DNA of 52,263 nt from JANXDG01 sp964521665 (GTDB lineage Bacteria; Elusimicrobiota; Endomicrobiia; DTEH01). This document shows, piece by piece, positions 1 to 8,093 of the stretch (positions are counted from its first letter, which is position 1; each line of letters begins with the position of its first letter). Below the pieces are notes generated by a model that saw nothing but the letters and a program-made list of their open reading frames with translations, ran no database searches and was not told the origin of the DNA. Location: positions 1-52,263 of the forward strand of contig CAZFSG010000005.1 of NCBI GenBank assembly GCA_964521665.1. The letters are read 5' to 3'. The translations under genes were made by a program, and so were the position numbers.

Positions 1-408
1 ATTTTTTATTATAACAACATTGAATATTTGTTTATAAACTCGCAAGTTGATCCACAAAAGAAAGTGTTATTTTTTAACACAACAAATACTGGAGAATATG
101 TTTTGCGATTAGTTTATCTGAACAAAAGTATTGAAATTTTACAAATATATCCTAAAAAAATTTTTACACCTGCTGAACAAAAAGATAACAAAATACATTT
201 TGTGATAAACAATCCTACTGTTTATACACCTGAAGGCGAAATTTATGACCTTAATTTACGTTATGTTGGAAAAATGAAATTTGAGAACAACGAACTTGTG
301 TGGGATGGAAGATATGACAATGGTGAACTTGTTCCTAAAGGGATTTATATTTATAAAATCAAAGTTGGTGAAAAAGTTTTTTCTGGAACAATAATAGTAG
401 CAAAATAG
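1..408 (+). CDS. C-terminal part of a secreted protein with FlgD-type Ig-like domain (5' partial)
   Basis: The frame is open to the first base of the window, so this is the C-terminal end of a larger protein; the TTG at 28 is not a convincing start. The last 40 residues read WDGRYDNGELVPKGIYIYKI followed by a short strand ending at the stop, which is the pattern of the FlgD Ig-like C-terminal domain found at the end of many secreted or surface proteins of Gram-negative bacteria. In such proteins this domain is thought to help export or anchoring; that role here is inference. It lies 46 nt upstream of an outer-membrane barrel gene in the same direction, which fits an envelope operon. The rest of the protein cannot be seen. 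Confidence 0.7.
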   Translation: MFYYNNIEYLFINSQVDPQKKVLFFNTTNTGEYVLRLVYLNKSIEILQIYPKKIFTPAEQKDNKIHFVINNPTVYTPEGEIYDLNLRYVGKMKFENNELVWDGRYDNGELVPKGIYIYKIKVGEKVFSGTIIVAK

Positions 409-454
409 AATTTTGAAAAAAACAAAGTTTTGTAGTTAACAAAGTTGGGGAAAA

Positions 455-1867
455 ATGGTCAGAGAACTTTTGACAAAAATTTTTGGTTTTATGAAAAAAA
501 AGAAAATTTTGTTAAAACTAATTTTTTTGTTTAATACTTTATATATTTACAGTGATTTCCAACTTGTGTTTGATAATAGTATAAAAGAAAGGACACAGGA
601 AGCTGTGTTTTTTAATCCGTCAATGTTAGACAATATAAAATCGCCTGAAATATGTTTGACTTATAATATTTTGTATCCGAAATTGACTGATGAGACGAAA
701 TTTGTTAATAATAATATATGTTTTACAAAAGAAATTTTTGATGGTGGGTTAGGTTTAGGATATGTACAGTTTGGTATTAAAGATTGGTATATAAAAGATA
801 TGTTTGTTATTTCTTATGGTCACGAATTAAAACCTTATGTAGAAAAATTAAGTTTAGGCTTAAGATTTGTTTATACGAAGGAGGAGTATAGTTTAGATGA
901 ATATATGAAACAAAATCCTCTCTTTAAAGATGGTAACAATTCTGTTGGATATTTTTCTTTGAATTTAGCAGCAAAATATGTTTTAGATACTAATAATGTT
1001 TTAAGTTTAGTCGTTGAAAATTTGAATCAACCAAATACTGCGATAAATACAACTGATGTTTTACCTTTAAAATTGAATTTTGGATACAAGTATAAATATA
1101 AGAAACTTAATATTATGCCGGAATTAAAAACTGAAATTTCAATGTTGTTTGACTACATTTTTGGGCTGGCTACTGAATATGAATTTTTATTCTTTAATAA
1201 CAAAATAAAATTTGTTCCAACATTGTCAATAGAATATGGCAGTAGAGAATATAATAAAATTTTAATTGGTTTTGAAATAAAAACTGCACAAATATCTTTG
1301 GTTTATGGATATAATTTATCGTTAACAAGTAAAATTGATACTGGTGGACTCCAATATATTTCTTTAGGATACAAATTTATCCCACAACCTATAGAAGAAG
1401 AAAAAGTGTCAAAGAAAGAATACGAAAAATTACTTTTAGAAAAACAACAACTTGAACAACAACTTGAACAAATTAAAAAATATTCAGTTGAAAAACCTTC
1501 AACACTTGCTACAGAACAAAAAGTTGAAGAAATTAAACCTTTGCCAACAATTGAACAACCACTATCAACTGAAGAAATTTTGTTAAAAAGACTACAAGAG
1601 CTTGAACAAAAACTTAAGGAAGTGGAAACAAAAAAAGTTGAAGAAAAACCTAAACCAACAACTGGTGTATCACCAACAATAACAACACCACCACCTGCTG
1701 CTAAACCTACAAAGAAGTATCATACTGTAGTTGTTGGTGATACATTACCAAAACTTGCAGAAAAATACTATGGTGATGCATCTCAATGGCGAAAAATTTA
1801 TGAGGCAAACAAAGACAAAATTATAAGAGGACAGTTAACACCCGGGACAGTTCTTGAAATACCATAA
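455..1867 (+). CDS. PorV/PorQ-like outer-membrane beta-barrel protein with C-terminal LysM domain
   Basis: An N-terminal signal-like segment (basic KKKK then a hydrophobic run, residues about 13-33) is followed by a 300-residue region rich in alternating aromatic and polar residues with LGLGYVQFG, YFSLNLAAKYVL and ISLGYKF-type strands, typical of PorV/PorQ-type barrels. Residues about 320-400 are Gln/Glu/Lys-rich and probably coiled or extended. Residues about 422-469 are a clear LysM fold (YHTVVVGDTLPKLAEKYYG, then YEANKDKI and PGTVLEIP), which binds peptidoglycan. The protein should therefore tie an outer-membrane barrel to the cell wall. ATG 455 has GGGGA just upstream; ATG 491 would give a more standard signal peptide. 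The next gene starts 6 nt after the stop. Confidence 0.72.
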   Translation: MVRELLTKIFGFMKKKKILLKLIFLFNTLYIYSDFQLVFDNSIKERTQEAVFFNPSMLDNIKSPEICLTYNILYPKLTDETKFVNNNICFTKEIFDGGLGLGYVQFGIKDWYIKDMFVISYGHELKPYVEKLSLGLRFVYTKEEYSLDEYMKQNPLFKDGNNSVGYFSLNLAAKYVLDTNNVLSLVVENLNQPNTAINTTDVLPLKLNFGYKYKYKKLNIMPELKTEISMLFDYIFGLATEYEFLFFNNKIKFVPTLSIEYGSREYNKILIGFEIKTAQISLVYGYNLSLTSKIDTGGLQYISLGYKFIPQPIEEEKVSKKEYEKLLLEKQQLEQQLEQIKKYSVEKPSTLATEQKVEEIKPLPTIEQPLSTEEILLKRLQELEQKLKEVETKKVEEKPKPTTGVSPTITTPPPAAKPTKKYHTVVVGDTLPKLAEKYYGDASQWRKIYEANKDKIIRGQLTPGTVLEIP

Positions 1868-1873
1868 AGAATT

Positions 1874-3052
1874 ATGAAAGATTTAGATAAACTTGCAGAA
1901 CAAGAAAAACAAAGAATTGAATCTATTCGTGAACGTATCCGTAAGTTAACTGAAGAAATACAACAGAAAAAAGATGGAACTTCTACACAAATACTTAATA
2001 TAAAACCTCATCCTGAATTAGCTTCTGGGATGGTTTCCCCATCGATGTTTTCTGAGATACAAAACATGTTATTAGATACAATTACAAAAGGGTACGAAAC
2101 GATTATCCAAGAAAAGGAAAAAATTATACAAAAGTTGCAAAAAGAAATAGATAATGTGATGGAGAAATATCAACAACTTAAGTATGTCCAAGAACAACAA
2201 ATTGCACGCGTTACTTCTTTGTCTATACAACAGGATAAATCATTGATAGATTTATTAAAAAAAATTGCTGAAGTTGAATCTGAGAACAGAGAGTTAAAAA
2301 ACAAAATTCAGCAGATGGTTACACAAGCAGAAGAAACTTCAAAAGATATACAGCAGAATAAAATTCAGCATGTATTGTCTCATTTAAATCTGATATCAGA
2401 TGTAATGAGAGAGTGTTTAAGATATTTTAGAACGCCTTTAGGAATGATCCAGGAAGCTTTTGAACTTGTAAAAGAAGACATTGATGGTCATCCTGCAAAT
2501 AAAAAAATTTATGTTATTCAACAAGAAATGTTGAAGATAAAAAATATAATCTCTTCAGCTGCTGAACGGTTAAAACTACCTACTTCAGTCAATTTGCAGA
2601 AAGTTTTATTGAAACAGGCAGTACTATCATCTGTTTCAAAATTTCAACAGGATATTGTTAATAAAAACATTAAATTGATACAAGAATTTGTACCAGAAGA
2701 AATATATGTGATAGCAGATTTTCAATTATTAGTTGATTGTATTTGTGAAATTATAGAGAACGCTATAGAAGCGTTTTATCCACCATGTGTAGAAAACAGG
2801 ATTGTTGTTCGTATACAAAACAATAATATTCCAGTTTTAATAATAGAAGATAATGGTTGTGGTATACCAGAACATTTGCAGCCAAAATTGTTCAATTTGT
2901 TTTTTACAACAAAGTTTGAACAAGGACATTATGGTATCGGGTTGTTTAAAACAAAATGGATATTAACAATGTTTGATGCAAAAATTAGTATAAATTCTAT
3001 TGTACATAAAGGAACTACTGTAACAATAGAGTTTCCTAAAGAAGGTAAATAA
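1874..3052 (+). CDS. Histidine-kinase-like protein with degenerate H-box (coiled coil + HATPase)
   Basis: Residues 1-160 are long charged helices, almost certainly coiled coil, without a membrane segment. Residues 165-235 resemble a HisKA dimerisation helix pair, but the canonical H-E-L-R-T-P-L motif reads R-Y-F-R-T-P-L (183-189), so the phospho-acceptor His is Arg183. Residues 240-390 are a HATPase_c domain with N-box E295-N296-A297-E299, G1 box D326-N-G328-C-G330, F-box FNLFF (340-344) and G2 box G351-H-Y-G354-I-G356, so ATP binding looks intact. No response regulator is adjacent. It sits in an envelope gene run with the LysM barrel and TPR proteins. It may be a pseudokinase or scaffold, or may use another His such as H170; its output is unknown. 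Confidence 0.75.
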   Translation: MKDLDKLAEQEKQRIESIRERIRKLTEEIQQKKDGTSTQILNIKPHPELASGMVSPSMFSEIQNMLLDTITKGYETIIQEKEKIIQKLQKEIDNVMEKYQQLKYVQEQQIARVTSLSIQQDKSLIDLLKKIAEVESENRELKNKIQQMVTQAEETSKDIQQNKIQHVLSHLNLISDVMRECLRYFRTPLGMIQEAFELVKEDIDGHPANKKIYVIQQEMLKIKNIISSAAERLKLPTSVNLQKVLLKQAVLSSVSKFQQDIVNKNIKLIQEFVPEEIYVIADFQLLVDCICEIIENAIEAFYPPCVENRIVVRIQNNNIPVLIIEDNGCGIPEHLQPKLFNLFFTTKFEQGHYGIGLFKTKWILTMFDAKISINSIVHKGTTVTIEFPKEGK

Positions 3053-3055
3053 TCC

Positions 3056-4210
3056 ATGGCAAAAGAAGGACTTTCAACAGAAGCAATAAGACATTATTAT
3101 CGTGGTCGTGTATTTGAAGCAACTGGCGAAATTGATATTGCAATTGAGGAATATAAAAAAGCAATAGAACTTGGTGCTGACTATGCTGATATACACAATT
3201 CGTTAGGTAGAGTATTAGCTAAGAAAGGATTCTTTGAAGAAGCAAGGATTGAATTTGAAAAAGCGCTACGACTTAACCCAAGATATCTTGAGGCACAGAG
3301 AAATCTTAACGAGTTGTTAACAAAATTAAGTTTAAAAAAAGAGTATAAAGAAACAATATCTGCAACAACTGTAGCAACTGCGCCATTACAACCATCTGTT
3401 GCTGTACCATTACAATCTGAAAAAGAAGAAGTTGAAGAAAAGTTGTATTATGAAAAATTGTATAAACAAAAAATAATAAAATCTGTATTATTGTATGTAG
3501 GTATATCAATTGTAATTATTCCATTGATTATTTTATGTTACAAAAATTTTGTTAAACCACAAAAAGTTCCTATACAAAAAGTTTATACAACAAAACTTGA
3601 TACAATATCTTCAATAAACAAGTTTGGTAACAAAATAGTTTTAAGTAGTTGGTTAACTCAAGAAATTGTTTTCTATAAAATAAATAAAGAAACTTTGTCT
3701 ATTTTGTCATCATATAAAGTTGATAAAGAAAACATTGTCCCAACTTCTGTGTGTCTAGATAAAGAAACTTTATATGTTTTAGATGCATGGAACAAAAAGG
3801 TGTATAAATATCTTATCATCAACAGCAAACTTACTTTAATTAAAGTTTTAGATATTTCTGATACAGAACCACTTGCTGTTGTTATATATAAAAACTATAT
3901 TTTGATTTTTGATAACAAATATTCACAAATTGTTGTTTATAATAAAGAATTGAACAAAATTGTTGAAACTGTTCCATATTTTTTAAAAGATATCATCTAT
4001 GTTTCATCGTACAAAAATAATCTGTGGATGTTAGATTCTGATTATGTTTTATATCATCTTAAAGGATATAAAGAAATAAAACAATCACTTAAACTAAGTT
4101 TTGTCATAGGGAAACAAATATCTTCATTTTTTGTAGATAATAAATTTATATGGTTTGCACAAGAGGGTTCACCATATTTGTATTGTTATAGTAAATCTAT
4201 AATTGAATAA
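3056..4210 (+). CDS. TPR protein with one membrane segment and a propeller-like C-terminal domain
   Basis: Residues about 10-77 form two tetratricopeptide repeats (AIEEYKKAIELGADYADIHN and ARIEFEKALRLNPRYLEAQR). A linker rich in Thr/Ala/Val/Gln (95-130) leads to one transmembrane helix at about 144-162 (LLYVGISIVIIPLIILCY). Residues about 175-384 consist of repeating short strands such as TLYVLDAWNKKVYKY and LWMLDSDYVLYHLKG, which look like blades of an NHL/WD-type beta-propeller. With no signal peptide, the likely topology is TPR inside and propeller outside. It starts 3 nt after the kinase-like gene and ends next to the SpoIID-like gene, so these are probably co-expressed. The specific function is not recognisable. 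Confidence 0.65.
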   Translation: MAKEGLSTEAIRHYYRGRVFEATGEIDIAIEEYKKAIELGADYADIHNSLGRVLAKKGFFEEARIEFEKALRLNPRYLEAQRNLNELLTKLSLKKEYKETISATTVATAPLQPSVAVPLQSEKEEVEEKLYYEKLYKQKIIKSVLLYVGISIVIIPLIILCYKNFVKPQKVPIQKVYTTKLDTISSINKFGNKIVLSSWLTQEIVFYKINKETLSILSSYKVDKENIVPTSVCLDKETLYVLDAWNKKVYKYLIINSKLTLIKVLDISDTEPLAVVIYKNYILIFDNKYSQIVVYNKELNKIVETVPYFLKDIIYVSSYKNNLWMLDSDYVLYHLKGYKEIKQSLKLSFVIGKQISSFFVDNKFIWFAQEGSPYLYCYSKSIIE

Positions 4211-4250
4211 ATTGTTTACTAAAAAGAAGTTTTCTTATCTCACAAAAATC

Positions 4251-5903
4251 ATGACTTGCAGAATTATAAAAATATTTTTTTGTTTTTTTACATTTTTTAT
4301 TGAACTAATATTTTCAAACGATGTTTTAAAATTACGAACTTCTTATCTTGAAAAAAAACTTGTTTCAATTTCAACTTTTTCTGAAACAGAATTTAGTGAA
4401 GAAGATGAACTGATAAAAAATCTTATTTTGTTTGAATATTATCTTGATAAAAAAGATTTTGAAAATATCAAAACTTACTACGAATTATTAAAATTTTGTT
4501 ATCCAATAAACCAACTTGTAAATTTTAGGTTAGGAAAGTATTACTTTGAACAAAGAAATTTTGTTGAAGCAAAAAAGTTTTTCGACCTATGTATAACCAA
4601 TGATACTCAGTTTCACGAAGCAAGAAAATATTTGACACAAATTTGTTTCCAAATAAAAGAATATAAAGAAGCGCTAAAACATTCTCAAATACTTACTTAT
4701 TTTAAACCAGATAAAGAGACATTAAAAATTTATGATTATCTTATAGATTATTTTAAAATCAGAACAAATAATGTTCCTCACAAAAAATTTACTGAAATAG
4801 AAAAGTTTGGTTCAATTTCTAACTCACCATTTATTGATGTTGGTATTTCAACAAAAGATAATGGTAAACTTATGAAGATAGATTGTATAAAATTTTTTGT
4901 ATCTAACAATTTTGTAATTTATGATGACAAAGACAAAAAAATACTTTTTTGTGAAGGTACAGAAAAAAATCTTTGGTCTATCGTCTACAGAACAAAATTA
5001 AAACAATTCGGTATTATATTGCCATATCTTAACAAAGAAGTAAGAATAAAAAGTAAGTATTTAATAATTGAACCAATAAATGAAATTGATACAATCTTTG
5101 TTTCAGAATACAAATGGTTTAAAAACACTTTTCCACAAAATAATGAATATAGAGGAGTTTTAGTTGTCAAACATTTAGAAGATCAAATTGTTGTTATAAA
5201 CAGAGTCAAACTTGATGAATATCTTTATAGTGTTGTATCTGAAGAAATAGGTAAAGATAAACCACAAGAAGCACTTAAAACACAAGCTGTCGTTGCAAGA
5301 ACTGTTGCGTTGTATCGCAAAAATGCAAAAATACATAGATATTTTGATATTTGTAGAGGACAACATTGCCAAGTTTATAGTGGTGTAAGAAAGGAGACTA
5401 AAGAAACTATTGATGCAGTAAATTCTACAATAGGAGAGGTTATNNNNNNNNNNNNNNNNNNNNNNNNNNNNNNNNNNNNNNNNNNNNNNNNNNNNNNNNN
5501 NNNNNNNNNNNNNNNNNNNNNNNNNNNNNNNNNNNNNNNNNNNTTGTTAGAAAAACATCTTGATGAAAAATATAATATTGGTAAATTAAAAACAATACAG
5601 ATTGTTTCGCGAGATGTTAACTTTTATGTTAAAAAAATAAAAATTGTTGGAAGTAAAAAAACAATAGTTTTGTCAAAAGAGCATTTGATAAGAAATATCG
5701 TTCCTTTAGGTCCTTTAAGGTCCACATCATTTGTTGTTGAGTATAACAGAAATACTGATGACTACTATTTTTTTGGTGCAGGGTGGGGACATGGTGTTGG
5801 TATGTGTCAAAGTGGGGTATCAAACCTTGCAAAACAATCTGAAAGTTATATAAATATAATTCGCCATTATTTTCCTAATGTTGAAATTAAAAAAATTTAT
5901 TGA
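4251..5903 (+). CDS. SpoIID/LytB-domain protein with TPR-like N-terminus (interrupted by assembly gap)
   Basis: A signal-like hydrophobic stretch after ATG 4251 (IIKIFFCFFTFFIELIF) is followed by TPR-like helices, then the SpoIID/LytB domain: VKLDEYLYSVVSEEIGKDKP, ALKTQAVVARTVAL, CRGQHCQVYSGV and the closing GAGWGHGVGMCQSGV. In sporulating bacteria SpoIID is a lytic transglycosylase acting on denuded glycan; related proteins in non-sporulating Gram-negatives are envelope proteins of unclear role. A run of 100 N (5444-5543) removes part of the domain after GEV; SpoIID proteins usually have more than 33 residues there, so the true gap is probably larger. An upstream in-frame TTG at 4203 overlaps the previous gene, but the ATG gives a better signal peptide. 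Confidence 0.75.
   Translation: MTCRIIKIFFCFFTFFIELIFSNDVLKLRTSYLEKKLVSISTFSETEFSEEDELIKNLILFEYYLDKKDFENIKTYYELLKFCYPINQLVNFRLGKYYFEQRNFVEAKKFFDLCITNDTQFHEARKYLTQICFQIKEYKEALKHSQILTYFKPDKETLKIYDYLIDYFKIRTNNVPHKKFTEIEKFGSISNSPFIDVGISTKDNGKLMKIDCIKFFVSNNFVIYDDKDKKILFCEGTEKNLWSIVYRTKLKQFGIILPYLNKEVRIKSKYLIIEPINEIDTIFVSEYKWFKNTFPQNNEYRGVLVVKHLEDQIVVINRVKLDEYLYSVVSEEIGKDKPQEALKTQAVVARTVALYRKNAKIHRYFDICRGQHCQVYSGVRKETKETIDAVNSTIGEVXXXXXXXXXXXXXXXXXXXXXXXXXXXXXXXXXXLLEKHLDEKYNIGKLKTIQIVSRDVNFYVKKIKIVGSKKTIVLSKEHLIRNIVPLGPLRSTSFVVEYNRNTDDYYFFGAGWGHGVGMCQSGVSNLAKQSESYINIIRHYFPNVEIKKIY
5444..5543. other. Assembly gap of exactly 100 N inside the SpoIID-like gene
   Basis: One hundred consecutive N. Three gaps in this window share exactly this length, the usual placeholder for an unknown distance between contigs. 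The reading frame happens to be preserved across it, but that cannot be trusted. Confidence 0.95.
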
Positions 5904-5930
5904 TATTAATTTTTAACATATATATATTTT

Positions 5931-6204
5931 GGTTCTGTTAACTAAAAATGATGTTCTTTGAGATCCAAAAAACTATATAATTTGGTAGTTGCAGGCTGAA
6001 TCCTCCGTAATAATTGCAATAACATGGTTATTGCAGTTCCAAAAATTTGAAAAAAAAAATTTGTATTCGCTAATTTTAATTAGCGCTGGGGTGATACGCT
6101 GATATAAAATCAAAAAAATGCAACAACGTGGTTGTTGCAGACCAAAATTTTTTTTAGTTATTTTGGAGTGTAATAACCGCGTTATTGCTAATAATTGCAG
6201 TATT
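5931..6204 (+). repeat. Modular REP-like hairpin array, copy A (no tail seen)
   Basis: This 310-base stretch between the SpoIID-like gene and tRNA-Ser holds no gene. It starts with the shared head GGTTCTGTTAAC (5931) followed by TAAAAATGATGTTCTTTGAG, then a degenerate GTAG-type hairpin (from about 5984), GCAATAACATGGTTATTGC (6016-6034), GCTAATTTTAATTAGC (6069-6084) with the partner CGCTGATATAAAATCA module just after it, GCAACAACGTGGTTGTTGC (6120-6138), and GGAG plus TGTAATAACCGCGTTATTGC (from about 6165). The conserved tail seen in copies B, C and D is missing, so this copy looks truncated at the tRNA side. The hairpins may also end transcription from the upstream operon. Confidence 0.8.
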
Positions 6205-6214
6205 TTATATTATT

Positions 6215-6303
6215 GGAGGGGTGCGTGAGTGGCTGAAACGGCTCCGCTCGAAACGGAGTTCTCTCGTTAGAGAGAGACGAGGGTTCGAATCCCTCCCCCT
6301 CCG
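6215..6303 (+). tRNA. tRNA-Ser (anticodon CGA)
   Basis: The acceptor arm GGAGGGG (6215-6221) pairs with CCCCTCC (6296-6302), with discriminator G at 6303. The anticodon stem CTCCG/CGGAG (6242-6246 and 6254-6258) encloses the loop CTCGAAA, giving anticodon CGA at 6249-6251, which reads UCG. A long variable arm (TCTCTCG TTA GAGAGAGA) confirms a class II tRNA, and the T arm is GAGGG TTCGAAT CCCTC. CCA is not encoded (TGGCA follows), so it must be added after RNase Z-type trimming. The kdsA ATG lies only 15 nt downstream. Confidence 0.96.
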
Positions 6304-6318
6304 TGGCAAAAAAGTTAT

Positions 6319-7140
6319 ATGAAAACAATAGAAGTTAATAAAATAAAAATTGGTAAAGGTCAACCTTTAGTATTAATTGCAGGTCCTTGTGTGATTGAAT
6401 CAGAAAAAATTACTTTACTTGTTGCAGAAAAAATTAAAAAAATTACTGAGGAACTTAGAATACCTTTTATTTTCAAATCTTCATATGATAAGTCAAATCG
6501 TTCCTCAGTAGAACATTATCGTGGTCCTGGATTAAAAAAAGGTTTAGAAATACTTAAAAAAGTTAAAGAAGAATTTAATATCCCTGTTCTTTCAGATGTA
6601 CATTGTAAAACAGAAATACCATATGCAGCGGAAGTTTTAGATGTTATTCAGATACCAGCATTTTTATGTATGCAAACAGATATAGTAGTTGAAGCAGCAA
6701 AAACACAAAAAGTCTTAAATCTTAAAAAAGGACAGTTTTTAGCACCACAGGATATGAAAAAACCTGTATCAAAAGCACTTTCAGTAGGAAACGACAAAAT
6801 CTTGATTACAGAACGAGGTACTGTTTTCGGATATAACAATATGATATTTGATCTTCGTAGTATACCAATAATGCAACAGATTGGCTTCCCTGTAATAGTA
6901 GATGTGACACATATTGTTCGTATCCCAGGACCTACATCAAAAGATGCTTCTGGTGGTCAACCAGAATATATTGCAACTTATAGTTATGCAGCAGTTGCTG
7001 CAGGTGCAAATGGACTGTTTATAGAAACACATCCAAATCCACAAGATGCGTTATGTGATGCTGCAAGTATGCTTAAATTAGATTCCCTTAAAGACCTTCT
7101 TGAAAAATGTTTGCAAATATATAATGTTGTAAATAGATAA
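6319..7140 (+). CDS. kdsA: 3-deoxy-8-phosphooctulonate (KDO-8-P) synthase
   Basis: This cytoplasmic enzyme condenses phosphoenolpyruvate with arabinose 5-phosphate to form KDO 8-phosphate, the precursor of the inner-core sugar of lipopolysaccharide. The 273-residue length is usual. Visible family motifs are LIAGPCVIES near the N-terminus (PEP site), FKSSYDKSNRSS, VEHYRGPG, PVLSDVH, QIPAFLCMQTD, GQFLAPQDM, VTHIVRIPGP and GLFIETHPNP. It starts 15 nt after tRNA-Ser and has no Shine-Dalgarno sequence in that space, so its transcript is probably released with a very short leader by tRNA 3' processing. Its presence is the best evidence that the organism has a KDO-containing outer membrane. Confidence 0.96.
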   Translation: MKTIEVNKIKIGKGQPLVLIAGPCVIESEKITLLVAEKIKKITEELRIPFIFKSSYDKSNRSSVEHYRGPGLKKGLEILKKVKEEFNIPVLSDVHCKTEIPYAAEVLDVIQIPAFLCMQTDIVVEAAKTQKVLNLKKGQFLAPQDMKKPVSKALSVGNDKILITERGTVFGYNNMIFDLRSIPIMQQIGFPVIVDVTHIVRIPGPTSKDASGGQPEYIATYSYAAVAAGANGLFIETHPNPQDALCDAASMLKLDSLKDLLEKCLQIYNVVNR

Positions 7141-7207
7141 ATTTTTTAATTAAAATAGCGTATAAACAAAGAAATATTATCAATTAGTTAGGAGGTTTTA
7201 AACAACA

Positions 7208-7540
7208 ATGACAAAAATAAAAGATGAAATTGAAAAAATACATAGAGATATACATAAAATAATTTTATCAACAGATATCAAAAATAAATATAGATTAATA
7301 CCTTATATTGCACGCTGGGCTGCCGAATTAAAATATAAAGAAGAATACAAAGATCTGCTTGATAGTGAAAGAGTAAATATTGCTATCCATGATGTTTTAA
7401 CTGGTAAAGTTACAATTGAAGATATTAAAAAACTACCACCTTTGAAAGAAAGAAAAAAATTAGCTATTCTACAAACCTCAGAAATATCCTCATCTGTATC
7501 TGAAGAAAATAAGAAATCTACGCAAAAAAAGAAAAAATAA
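7208..7540 (+). CDS. rpoZ: RNA polymerase omega subunit, probable
   Basis: A 110-residue protein with an omega-like core: NKYRLIPYIARWAAELKYKE aligns with the NKFELVLLAAKRARQL helix of omega, and the following SERVNIAIHDVLTGKVTIED resembles the part of omega that ends in the conserved small helix. The C-terminal 30 residues are Lys/Ser-rich and disordered. Gene order supports the call: rpoZ is classically found directly before coaBC and priA, and here coaC, coaB, a UDG and priA follow in that order. A strong AGGAGGT (7190-7196) lies 11 nt before the ATG. Omega stabilises the polymerase beta' subunit. The sequence is divergent, so the call leans on context. Confidence 0.68.
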   Translation: MTKIKDEIEKIHRDIHKIILSTDIKNKYRLIPYIARWAAELKYKEEYKDLLDSERVNIAIHDVLTGKVTIEDIKKLPPLKERKKLAILQTSEISSSVSEENKKSTQKKKK

Positions 7541-7543
7541 AAA

Positions 7544-8086
7544 ATGAAAAAAAATATTGTTATAGGCATAACTGCTGGTATTGCTATTTATAAAGTTTGT
7601 TCGTTAGTAAGAGAACTTAAAAAAAATGGTTATAATATAAGATGTATAATGACAGAAAATGCTACAAAACTTGTCTCACCATTGTTGTTTCAAGAACTTT
7701 CTGAAGATAAGGTTTACACGGAAATGTTTTCTGAATACGAGTTTGAACCTACACATGTTTCTTTATCAGATTGGGCTGACTTAATTGTTGTTGTTCCATG
7801 TAGTTGTAATACTATATCAAAACTTGCAACCGGGAAAACAGAAGATTTGTTGTCCTGCACAATATATGCTGCTGATTTAAAAAAAACAAAAGTGTTATTA
7901 TGTCCATCTATGAATTCCAATATGTGGAAACATCCAGTTACTCAACAAAATGTTAATTTGTTGAAAAAAATCGGATATTATTTTTTAGAACCAGAAGAAG
8001 GTGAACTTTTGTGTAAAAAGAAAGGTGTTGGGAGATTACCATCAACTGAAAAAATTGTTAAATATATTAAAAAGTTGTTAGTCTAA
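7544..8086 (+). CDS. coaC: Phosphopantothenoylcysteine decarboxylase (separate CoaC)
   Basis: This flavoprotein decarboxylates 4'-phosphopantothenoylcysteine to 4'-phosphopantetheine in coenzyme A synthesis. Motifs of the HFCD family are clear: N-terminal IVIGITAGIAIYK (FMN binding), HVSLSDWADLIVVVPCSCNT, ATGKTEDLLS, the PSMNSNMWKHP substrate-recognition motif and GELLCKKKGVGRLP with the catalytic Cys region. At 180 residues it has only the CoaC half of the usual CoaBC fusion; the CoaB half is the next gene, 7 nt downstream in another frame, and both halves have natural ends. It starts 3 nt after rpoZ. Confidence 0.93.
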   Translation: MKKNIVIGITAGIAIYKVCSLVRELKKNGYNIRCIMTENATKLVSPLLFQELSEDKVYTEMFSEYEFEPTHVSLSDWADLIVVVPCSCNTISKLATGKTEDLLSCTIYAADLKKTKVLLCPSMNSNMWKHPVTQQNVNLLKKIGYYFLEPEEGELLCKKKGVGRLPSTEKIVKYIKKLLV

Positions 8087-8093
8087 CTTATGT

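Noticed and set aside
6181..6214. A promoter directly before tRNA-Ser.
   Set aside because: TTATTG and TATTTT are present, but their spacing of 13 bases is wrong and the region belongs to the repeat array; no convincing promoter can be called.
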